The position numbers and the translations under genes were made by a program. The notes beneath the pieces are model-generated. The model saw only the letters and a program-made list of their open reading frames with translations, was not told the DNA's origin and made no database searches. A stretch of DNA of 5,089 nucleotides, from positions 1-5,089 of the forward strand of contig CAYMCP010000115.1 in assembly GCA_964388965.1 (NCBI GenBank), written 5' to 3'. Below are positions 1 through 5,089 of the stretch, piece by piece; positions within the stretch are counted from its first letter, which is position 1; every line of letters begins with the position of its first letter. Origin of the DNA: Albibeggiatoa sp964388965 (GTDB lineage Bacteria; Pseudomonadota; Gammaproteobacteria; Beggiatoales; Beggiatoaceae).

Positions 1-420
1 GCTTCTTATCAAAAGATTGGCTACTTAACCTAGATTTCAAATCGGTTCTATACAAGTACGCATGACACGAACACTTTGCAGGGTTGGTTTGGTGATCTGT
101 CCGATGCTGAAAAAGAGGATGCTGGTAAATATTTGTGGCGCAAACCGTCAGAGCCTAATTCACAAGAACTTTTATGGCATTGTGTTGACGCTATTTATCG
201 CTCTGCTGCCGGATTATGTATGCTAGCGATGCAAGATATTATGGTTTTGGGTAGTGAACATCGAATGAATACACCCAATACAAAAAATGAAACAAATTGG
301 CAATGGCAACTTGATAGCCTAGCAAAAATAGACAACTTAGAAAAAGTATCTGATGCCGCGGAGAATCTTGTTTCTGTGCAGGAAAAATTAGCAAAATTAG
401 CGGGTTGTTATGAGAGATAG
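1..420 (+). pseudogene. malQ: 4-alpha-glucanotransferase (amylomaltase), C-terminal part, frameshifted
   Basis: This is the C-terminal end of a GH77 amylomaltase, which moves alpha-1,4-glucan segments between maltodextrins in glycogen/maltodextrin metabolism in the cytoplasm. Seen: the segment YTSTHDTNTLQGWF (49-90) matches the family's YTGTHDNDT block, whose Asp after His is the third active-site carboxylate. The end carries the typical tail: a VDAIYRSAAGLCMLAMQD helix, then LGSEHRMNTP and NWQWQL, closing at TAG 418-420. The frame of the tail is closed upstream by TAG at 31-33. The frame starting at base 3 instead reads FLSKDWL and later DFKSV, which resembles the family's PYLPHNY..NSVVYTGTHD lead-in. 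Removing one T at 46-47 joins the two as KSVYTSTHD, so a +1 frameshift is likely. The N-terminal part lies outside the window. A reader that ignores the shift would start at TTG 76, which lies inside the conserved block and is not a true start. Confidence 0.85.
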
Positions 421-430
421 TGCCACAATT

Positions 431-487
431 ATGGAGCAAAAAGGTAAAATTTACTATAAAGATACACTTAGTAGGTGTTCCTCATGA
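431..487 (+). pseudogene. possible remnant of a HipA N-terminal domain
   Basis: A 57-nt reading frame begins 10 nt after the malQ stop with residues MEQKGKIYYKDTL and ends at TGA 485-487. The pattern GKIYYKDxLAG is typical of the first strands of the HipA N-terminal subdomain (couple_hipA type), as I recall the family. After the L codon, skipping one base gives VGVPHEKVS, which continues that pattern (family AGxLHE) before another stop. No clear ribosome binding site precedes it. If real, it is a dead 5' end of a toxin-kinase gene. The match is short and made by eye, so chance remains possible. Confidence 0.28.
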
Positions 488-496
488 GAAAGTATC

Positions 497-715
497 ATGA
501 ACACTTTTGTTTTTGTTAAAAGAGAACGTTTATTGTGGATAGTGCTTTTACTTACATGGTTTTCCCTAGTGTTAGTACCAGCAGAAAGTCACTTGCATGT
601 AATTGTTATTGCTTCGCATCAAGAGCAAGAAAGTGATGAGCCTATCACTCGTAAAGATGATAAAACATTACCATCAGATTTTAGGGAAGGGATTCAACAA
701 TGGTTGAAGAGCTAG
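497..715 (+). CDS. small one-helix membrane or exported protein, unknown function
   Basis: A 72-residue protein of unknown family. Residues 1-11 are basic (K8, R9, R11). Residues 12-29 form one hydrophobic segment, LLWIVLLLTWFSLVLVPA, which is either an N-in membrane anchor or a signal peptide that could be cut near PAES. A short beta-like stretch, HLHVIVIAS, follows, then a charged tail rich in Glu/Asp/Lys ending in FREGIQQWLKS. The start at ATG 497 has only a weak Shine-Dalgarno (GAGAAAG, 486-492, 4 nt away). TTG 533 or GTG 542 would remove much of the hydrophobic segment and are less attractive. The last 16 nt overlap the start of the NTPase gene in another frame, which suggests translational coupling and a shared task. 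The same frame is open from 488, so the first residues could belong to older remnant sequence. Confidence 0.55.
   Translation: MNTFVFVKRERLLWIVLLLTWFSLVLVPAESHLHVIVIASHQEQESDEPITRKDDKTLPSDFREGIQQWLKS
683..691 (+). promoter_or_regulatory. ribosome binding site of the NTPase gene
   Basis: The purine run AGGGAAGGG lies inside the 3' end of the small upstream gene, 8 nt before ATG 700. It supports ATG 700 as the true NTPase start, so that the protein begins directly at its FVGR nucleotide-binding region with no N-terminal effector domain. Its position inside a translated region fits coupling of the two genes. Confidence 0.65.
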
Positions 716-1641
716 AATTTTTTGTTGGACGTAATAACGAAATCAGTTTGTTTCTTCAATGTTTACATGATGAAAATATGGACAAAAAAGTTTTATTTTT
801 CTATGGTGAAGGCGGTCATGGAAAATCATTTCTATTAGATTTCTTGCAAAAAGAGTGTTGTAAGAATATTTCTGGAGATGAATGGCAAAAAATCAAAAAT
901 TCAAACGATATTGTAGAAAGTATAAGGGAAATTAAAACGGAGCAAATGATTCCTTTTTCAAGGCTGAATCTTTCTGTACTCTACAATAAAGATAAAACTT
1001 TGGATGTAAAGTCTCTTGTTTTAGATGATTTTGTAAAACAACTAGAAAGATATGGTCTAAAATTTTCCTGTTACAGACAAGCTTTAGGAAGACATTATTT
1101 GAATTGTCTCTCTGATAATTCTGATGAACGCAGGAACCTTGTGGTTGCAATTCTTGAATATTTAATAGGCAACAATTCACTTACTATATTCAATAATCTT
1201 TATGAGCTGATAAAAAATAGAGGAACGATAAATGAACCTATTGAACCTGATGAATTAATTGAATCATTGATTGATTGTTTTGTTAAAGATTTAAATAATC
1301 AAAATCAAAAAATTATTTTATGCCTCGACGTTCATGAACAACTTACTAGAAATATTCCAAGAACATCTAATTTTAAAGCTCGTCATTCTATTCAAGATGA
1401 ATGGTTGAGACAAATTATTACAAAACTTGGGAAAAAAAATGTAATTACGATTTTGGCAGGTAGAGATGAACCGCGCTGGTCAAGAACTAAACGCTATCCC
1501 ATTGAATCAAATATTTTATATACGCACCATATTCAGGCTTTTTCAGAAAGTGAGGTAGAGCAATTAATAAAAAAATTAGAGTCTTCAATCTCTCCAATTC
1601 AACAAGCTGAACTAGTTATTCATAGACCCGTGTTGTTTTAA
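700..1641 (+). CDS. STAND-type P-loop NTPase, N-terminal part (frame broken at 1636-1640)
   Basis: This is the nucleotide-binding part of a STAND-like (nSTAND) ATPase, a signalling NTPase class used as regulated switches in bacterial conflict and signalling systems. Residues 8-11 are FVGR, the usual entry motif. GEGGHGKS (36-43) is a clear Walker A. KIILCLDVHE (204-213) is Walker B with D210 and E213, in the position of the family's DTYE. DEWLR (233-237) and ITILAGRDEPRW (249-260) match the conserved DxWLRxL and ViaGRExLRW blocks of the NTPases that follow TIR or caspase-like effectors in other bacteria. The frame ends at TAA 1639-1641 right after HRPVLF, which is the middle of the conserved G-x-P-x-Y-L motif. 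The coding sequence clearly continues in the next frame. The start is ATG 700, overlapping the upstream gene. A cytoplasmic location is inferred, as no membrane segment or signal is visible. Confidence 0.85.
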   Translation: MVEELEFFVGRNNEISLFLQCLHDENMDKKVLFFYGEGGHGKSFLLDFLQKECCKNISGDEWQKIKNSNDIVESIREIKTEQMIPFSRLNLSVLYNKDKTLDVKSLVLDDFVKQLERYGLKFSCYRQALGRHYLNCLSDNSDERRNLVVAILEYLIGNNSLTIFNNLYELIKNRGTINEPIEPDELIESLIDCFVKDLNNQNQKIILCLDVHEQLTRNIPRTSNFKARHSIQDEWLRQIITKLGKKNVITILAGRDEPRWSRTKRYPIESNILYTHHIQAFSESEVEQLIKKLESSISPIQQAELVIHRPVLF

Positions 1642-2227
1642 GCTATACATAAAAAAGTATGTTCTTGTTGATAATCATAGAGAACCACAAAATAGAAACT
1701 TATCCAATCTATCGATGGAAACTATTTCAGAACAGTGTATTGATATAATACTAAATCACACGGAGGAAAATACAGAAAATACTTTGCCAATGCTAAGTGC
1801 TCCGCGTTATTTTAATGAAGATATTTATAAAAAGCTTGTGGAAGAATTTCCCTCGATTTACAACATCAACACTGACTACCAAGCTGTCACACGTTATTCT
1901 TTTGTTCGATTACTTGATCAACCTTCTATTCAGAATGGGCAACAAAAGTTTTTTCAAGTTTACGATTTTTTGAGACATTTATATTTTGATAGCAAAAATA
2001 AATATACTGTTGAGGCTCATAAGGTATTAGCAAATTATTATTATGGTTTAGGCAACGAAATCGAAGCAATTTATCATAATTACTTTTTTCATGAATCAAA
2101 AAGTGAAGTTATTGATCGAATTACAGAACTTTTTGATGATGCTAGAAAAAATAACAGAAATCAGCAATGTGATATTATTGTAAATATGCGAAAAGAATTA
2201 AAATTATACGATACAGGTAATATTTAG
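1640..2227 (+). CDS. STAND-type NTPase, C-terminal part (winged-helix and helical arm), same gene after +1 shift
   Basis: This continues the NTPase gene in the frame one base later. From AAG 1640 it reads KLYIKKYVLVDNH, which joins the previous HRPVLF to give the family motif RPxxLKL. With the shift removed, the complete protein is about 508 residues. LPMLSAPRYFNEDIYKKLV (residues about 362-380 of the joined protein) fits the winged-helix block LSxPRxFDEDL that follows the NTPase core. YSFVRLLD and FQVYDFLRHLYF are the rest of that domain. KVLANYYYGLGNEIEAIYHNYF looks like a TPR-like hairpin. The first ATG in this frame is 1715, but it lacks a good ribosome binding site and starts after conserved residues, so separate translation is unlikely to give a folded product. 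It stops at TAG 2225-2227, 12 nt before the next gene. Confidence 0.75.
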   Translation, partial: KLYIKKYVLVDNHREPQNRNLSNLSMETISEQCIDIILNHTEENTENTLPMLSAPRYFNEDIYKKLVEEFPSIYNINTDYQAVTRYSFVRLLDQPSIQNGQQKFFQVYDFLRHLYFDSKNKYTVEAHKVLANYYYGLGNEIEAIYHNYFFHESKSEVIDRITELFDDARKNNRNQQCDIIVNMRKELKLYDTGNI

Positions 2228-2233
2228 AGGAGA
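2228..2233 (+). promoter_or_regulatory. ribosome binding site setting a GTG start at 2240
   Basis: AGGAGA lies directly after the NTPase stop codon and 6 nt before GTG 2240. It is the best Shine-Dalgarno in the window and fixes the start of the WD40 gene, which otherwise shows no ATG near its N-terminus. The tight spacing from the NTPase stop supports one transcript with translational re-initiation. Confidence 0.75.
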
Positions 2234-2239
2234 ATAATT

Positions 2240-2317
2240 GTGGACGAACATGATAAAGAAAAATATTCCATAGCAAAATTGACTGAATCAATCGGGGGCT
2301 TATTATGCGGAAAATAA
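2240..2317 (+). CDS. N-terminal piece of the TM-WD40 protein (frame broken at 2294-2298)
   Basis: From GTG 2240 the frame reads VDEHDKEKYSIAKLTESIG and then runs out at TAA 2315-2317 after only 25 codons. The run GGGGG at 2294-2298 is the likely break: with four G's the text continues as IGAYYAENKQRSKEARIK in the frame that leads into the membrane helix and WD40 repeats. The charged, hydrophilic start would be the cytoplasmic tail of the full protein. I treat this as the first 19 residues of the next entry and not as a separate peptide gene. Confidence 0.6.
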   Translation: MDEHDKEKYSIAKLTESIGGLLCGK

Positions 2318-2810
2318 ACAACGAAGTAAAGAAGCTCGCATAAAAAGACTTAGAGAACAGCAAGCCTATCTTCATTATGTAAGCACAATAGCTTCTGTAT
2401 TTTTTGTAGGTTTAGCGATTTCTTTGTTTTTTTGGTATCAAGCTGACCAAGCCCGAAAAGAAATTGAAAGTTTACAAGCGCAGCGTACTGTTGATTTTTA
2501 CAAAGCTACTCGTCAACACAGCTTATTTGCAACTCAGCAGCAACAATACGCAAGTGCGGAAAGGGTACTAGCTGATACCTACAAGCTTGATGAATTTATT
2601 GGCTATCCTCCCTCCAAACATAGTCGTAATCTCGTAGCCAAACTCATCAGCACAGTTTACTCTCCCGCTCAACATAATTATGGTTATCCAGATATTGATG
2701 TAATTTTAAATACATTGGCTTACCACCCTGAAAAACAATTATTAGCTGTTGCTGGTGAACAAGGTAAAATATTTTTATTTGATACCAAAAAAGGTTTTTT
2801 AAATGAATAA
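2298..2810 (+). CDS. TM-WD40 protein, membrane anchor and first blade (ends at in-frame TAA)
   Basis: The frame is open from 2283 and encodes a very basic stretch, NKQRSKEARIKRLR, then one membrane helix YVSTIASVFFVGLAISLFFWY (about residues 46-66 of the joined protein). Next comes a helical segment starting QADQARKEIESLQAQR that could be a coiled coil, then ATRQHSLFATQQQQYASAERVLADTYKL, and the first WD40-like blade (LNTLAYHPEKQLLAVAG, GKIFLFDTKKG). The order of helix, then an SxxLAxxA/LA-type helical linker, then WD40 repeats is that of the C-terminal halves of bacterial nSTAND-TM-WD40 proteins. The basic flank before the helix predicts the N-terminus inside and the repeats outside the inner membrane. 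TAA 2808-2810 interrupts the gene, and the next 566 codons continue in the same frame. The first usable start codon inside this piece, TTG 2424, lies in the helix and is not a credible start. Confidence 0.75.
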   Translation, partial: AYYAENKQRSKEARIKRLREQQAYLHYVSTIASVFFVGLAISLFFWYQADQARKEIESLQAQRTVDFYKATRQHSLFATQQQQYASAERVLADTYKLDEFIGYPPSKHSRNLVAKLISTVYSPAQHNYGYPDIDVILNTLAYHPEKQLLAVAGEQGKIFLFDTKKGFLNE

Positions 2811-4505
2811 TTTTCTAAATATCAAGAAGTTGTTACTAGCTTAGTATTTACAAAAGACAAGCTTATTAGTGCAAACGATGGTGGAAAAATTATATTTTGG
2901 TCGTTAGATGGGAAATTCCTTGAAGAAAAAAATGTGCAAGGAGAAATTAAAGCACTCGCTTATTGCTCGCAATCGAATATTCTTGCTAGTGGTGGAGATA
3001 ATAAAGTCATAGATTTATGGAATTTAGAAACGAATACCCATGAACAAATTATCACCGATCATAGCAAAAGTATTCGCAGTTTGGCGTGTAGTTATGGTGG
3101 GCAACTGTTAGCAAGTGCTTCGCTTGATGGAAACGCAGAAATTTGGAATCTTGAAACCAAACAACAAAAACATAAATTAACAGCTCATACAGATAGTTTA
3201 TATGGTATTAGCTTTAGTTCTGATGACGCAATATTAGCAACCAGTGGGGCTAATGGCATAATTCGCTTGTGGTCTGCTGAAACTGGTGAACCGCATGGTA
3301 AGCCGCTCAAAGGACATAAAGGCGTTGTGTTTAGCAGTCGATTCATCGAAAATGATAAACGTCTTGTTTCTGCCGGTGAAGATAAAGATTTACGAATTTG
3401 GGATATAGAAAGCGGTAAAACTTTACTATTTCTACAAGAACATACCAGTTCAGTGACCGGTGTGACTGTACATGAAGATACTATTTTTAGTGTCAGCAAT
3501 GATATGAGCGCGAAACAGTGGACTAGTAAATTACCGTATCAAATCCACGAAATGCCAAATATACCTACCGCAGCAGCGATTGCAGCAGCACCAAAACAAC
3601 TTGCTGTGGGCTATAAAAATGGTTTATTACAGTTATTTTCTTTGTCGGATATGACAACACCAATCGCAGAAATAACAGCACATCAAGGCGATATTCAACG
3701 TTTAACTTTTAGCCAAAATGAACAATGGCTTGCCTCAGCAGGATGGAATAAAGACAAGCAAGTTAAACTTTGGAAATTAGAACAACAACAGCTTATTGAG
3801 CAAACTATTTCGCTACAACATCAAAAAGGCATTCATTCAATTGCATTTTCGCCCGATAATCAATTTTTAGTTTCAGGCGGTATGGATGGAAAAATTGGTA
3901 TTGTAGACCTAAAAAACCAAAAATTAACTTATCATGTTATTGATGAGAAAGACTTTATTGTTAGTGTCGATTTTGATAATACGGGTAAATTGCTTACGAG
4001 TACAGGCAATCGAGTCAATTTGTGGAATTTTAATGAATTACGAACATCAACAACGCTCCCAAAACCGTTACATACATCAACATCATTACCAGAAACACGC
4101 TGGGCAACTTTAAGCAATAGTTGGGATATTTGGAACACATCGCAACAAAAACAACATTATGTCACAACTGGACGCACCTCAACTGTGCATATCTTTGAAA
4201 TAGATGCTAATAAGCCTGATACAGCGCAATTAAAATATCAATTAACTGGACATGTTAAAACTGTTTGGAAGGCGATTTTTAGTCCAGATAATCAACAATT
4301 AGCGACTGCTGGTGCTGACGACGGTACAATCCGTTTTTGGGATTTACTTAATGGCTCAGGTCCTTTTACTTTACACTTGCCGATTGATTTTAAAGAAGCA
4401 CTTTATGATTTTGATTTTAAATGTAATGTAGAAGGATATTGCTGGGTTGCAGTACCGTTGATGAATGGTAAATTAATTATCTATGATTTAGGTGAAATTT
4501 ACTAA
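2811..4505 (+). CDS. WD40-repeat protein, main part of the double propeller
   Basis: Same frame as the preceding piece, with only TAA 2808-2810 between them. I count thirteen further WD40-like blades after the first, for example IKALAYCSQSNILASGG...VIDLWNLET, IRSLACSYGGQLLASAS...AEIWNLET, LYGISFSSDDAILATSG...IRLWSAET, and near the end VWKAIFSPDNQQLATAG...IRFWDLLNG. Fourteen blades would make two seven-bladed propellers. WD40 propellers bind proteins or peptides, so a sensing or scaffold role next to the NTPase is likely. The last blade, GYCWVAVPLMNGKLIIYDLGEIY, ends naturally at TAA 4503-4505, so the neighbouring insertion sequence has probably not cut the gene. GTG 2934 is the first start codon if the stop is real, but it lies in the third blade and has a poor ribosome binding site. 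The piece before 2934 (2811-2933) also encodes a blade: VVTSLVFTKDKLISANDGG..IIFW. Confidence 0.85.
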   Translation, partial: FSKYQEVVTSLVFTKDKLISANDGGKIIFWSLDGKFLEEKNVQGEIKALAYCSQSNILASGGDNKVIDLWNLETNTHEQIITDHSKSIRSLACSYGGQLLASASLDGNAEIWNLETKQQKHKLTAHTDSLYGISFSSDDAILATSGANGIIRLWSAETGEPHGKPLKGHKGVVFSSRFIENDKRLVSAGEDKDLRIWDIESGKTLLFLQEHTSSVTGVTVHEDTIFSVSNDMSAKQWTSKLPYQIHEMPNIPTAAAIAAAPKQLAVGYKNGLLQLFSLSDMTTPIAEITAHQGDIQRLTFSQNEQWLASAGWNKDKQVKLWKLEQQQLIEQTISLQHQKGIHSIAFSPDNQFLVSGGMDGKIGIVDLKNQKLTYHVIDEKDFIVSVDFDNTGKLLTSTGNRVNLWNFNELRTSTTLPKPLHTSTSLPETRWATLSNSWDIWNTSQQKQHYVTTGRTSTVHIFEIDANKPDTAQLKYQLTGHVKTVWKAIFSPDNQQLATAGADDGTIRFWDLLNGSGPFTLHLPIDFKEALYDFDFKCNVEGYCWVAVPLMNGKLIIYDLGEIY

Positions 4506-5089
4506 AATCAAACTTGTTCCGACATTCCGCACCCTATCACCCAGTTCCAGAATATAAAGAAATATAAGGTTTACCCAAACATTGAATGAGTGATGTTTGA
4601 TAATCGTTGATGTTGAGAACAATAGTTTTTGTCTGCTCTGAATGATTGATAGTAAGTAGTTGAATACCAGTAAAAAACTGAAATACCCAGCGAGCGGTAG
4701 GATTCTGAATAAGCTTTCTGATGTAGAAGCCATGAACATGGGGTCTTTAAGGAAACGAAAACCGCGTTCAACTTTTTGCTGGTCTTTGTAGGCTGCAATC
4801 AAATCAGCATCAGGTAAGTCGTTAAGTTGATTGCTTGCTAAAATAAAGCAGCTTTTGCGCTGCAAGCGGTGTGTCCGTTGTTGTGAATCAGAGGCGACAA
4901 CAGCTTCAATGTAATAGTCAAAGTAGTCTGATTGTCGGTCTTTTGTAGGGCGACCTTGAACTAAGGTTTTCCTCTGTAGCCTCGCGTAATCTGAACTACC
5001 CCCAACATGAAAACTTGTGCTATCTAAATGACCAAAACGACATGATAATCCTAACTTTTTCACAACCTCCGCTGCTAATTGTGGATACA
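4506..5089 (-). mobile_element. 3' end of a degraded IS1634-family insertion sequence
   Basis: The right part of the window is the transposase-bearing end of an insertion sequence that enters from the right edge. The boundary on the left is not exact: it lies after the WD40 stop (4505) and before the transposase stop (4537). The stretch CTTGTTCCGACATTCCGCAC (4513-4532) is a plausible terminal inverted repeat region, but the other end of the element is outside the window and no target duplication can be checked. It is oriented tail to tail with the WD40 gene. Confidence 0.6.
4537..5089 (-). pseudogene. IS1634-family transposase, internally deleted and frameshifted
   Basis: A DDE transposase of the IS1634 family (IS4-like). 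Reading leftward from the edge, it shows LAAEVVKKLGLSCRFGHLDSTSFHVGG, with the first catalytic Asp in LDSTSF (5024-5022). GRPTKD (from 4955), CFILASNQL and YKDQQKVERGFRFLKDP (about 4790-4740) follow, the last carrying the family's catalytic Glu (4769-4767). In complete members roughly 200 residues separate HVDG from the RGRPxK block, including the second catalytic Asp. Here only 14 residues do. After MAST (4722) the original frame is lost: the true C-terminus, RKLIQNPTARWVFQFFTGIQLL and on to GKPYISLYSGTG, resumes in another frame at 4719 and stops at TGA 4539-4537. The usual segment of about 45 residues between MAST and the NPTARWVFQ block is missing. The enzyme cannot be active. The start codon lies beyond the window. 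Confidence 0.85.

Noticed and set aside
432..460. Promoter-like pair: TATAAA at 455-460 with TGGAGC 17 nt upstream.
   Set aside because: The -10 is good but the -35 matches only about half of TTGACA, and such -10 boxes are common in AT-rich DNA. Not strong enough to list.
590..640. HLHVIVIAS in the small protein as the first strand of a caspase-like or other effector domain.
   Set aside because: Only one strand-like stretch, with no catalytic motif and too little sequence for such a fold.
932..1180. Minus-strand open frames opposite the NTPase and WD40 genes (also 239-439, 2175-2375, 3185-3499, 3932-4138).
   Set aside because: Antisense shadows of well-supported plus-strand genes, with no recognisable motifs.
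4044..4082. Direct repeat ACATCAACA at 4044-4052 and 4074-4082, giving TSTTLP and TSTSLP ten residues apart.
   Set aside because: Short, within a low-complexity linker between WD40 blades; looks like a small local duplication with no clear role.
4506..4536. Search for a terminator between the WD40 gene and the insertion sequence, and elsewhere in the gaps.
   Set aside because: No GC-rich hairpin followed by a T run was found on either strand in 421-496 or 4506-4536.
4488..4718. Continuation of the minus-strand transposase frame past MAST to a stop at 4488, overlapping the end of the WD40 gene.
   Set aside because: Out-of-frame reading: the family-like C-terminus (NPTARWVFQ, LYSGTG) is in another frame ending at 4537.

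Overview
The window is AT-rich bacterial DNA with strong TTA/AAA codon preference. Its gene content (a malQ-type glucanotransferase, a STAND-type NTPase beside a membrane-anchored WD40 protein, and an IS1634-like transposase) would fit a low-GC gammaproteobacterium such as a filamentous sulfur bacterium of the Beggiatoa/Thioploca type. That assignment is an inference from style and gene content. No marker gene is present to prove it.

Layout, left to right. (1) 1-420 (+): the C-terminal part of 4-alpha-glucanotransferase (MalQ), cut by the window edge and carrying a frameshift near position 46. (2) 421-496: a short gap with a possible 57-nt remnant of a HipA N-terminal domain. (3) 497-4505 (+): a compact three-cistron block. 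It holds a 72-residue one-helix membrane or exported protein, a STAND-like P-loop NTPase of about 508 residues whose start codon lies inside the end of the small gene, and, 12 nt further on after a strong ribosome binding site, a membrane-anchored protein of about 754 residues with 14 WD40-like blades. (4) 4506-5089 (-): the 3' end of an IS1634-family insertion sequence that faces the block tail to tail. Its transposase has lost at least two internal segments.

How the block may work (inference): the NTPase and the TM-WD40 protein resemble the two halves of the single-chain NTPase-TM-WD40 proteins common in complex bacteria. Here the NTPase would be cytoplasmic, the basic N-terminus of the WD40 protein would keep its start in the cytoplasm, and the 14-blade (probably double) propeller would lie outside the inner membrane as a sensor. 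The small coupled membrane protein is the only candidate partner or effector in the block, and its function is unknown.

Almost every gene is broken. The NTPase has one +1 frameshift, the WD40 gene has one +1 frameshift and one in-frame TAA, malQ has one frameshift, and the transposase is deleted. The three frameshifts all look like one extra base in a short run (TT, TTTT, GGGGG). Either this is a decaying accessory region, or the sequence has homopolymer insertion errors. The in-frame stop and the transposase deletions are not explained by homopolymer errors.
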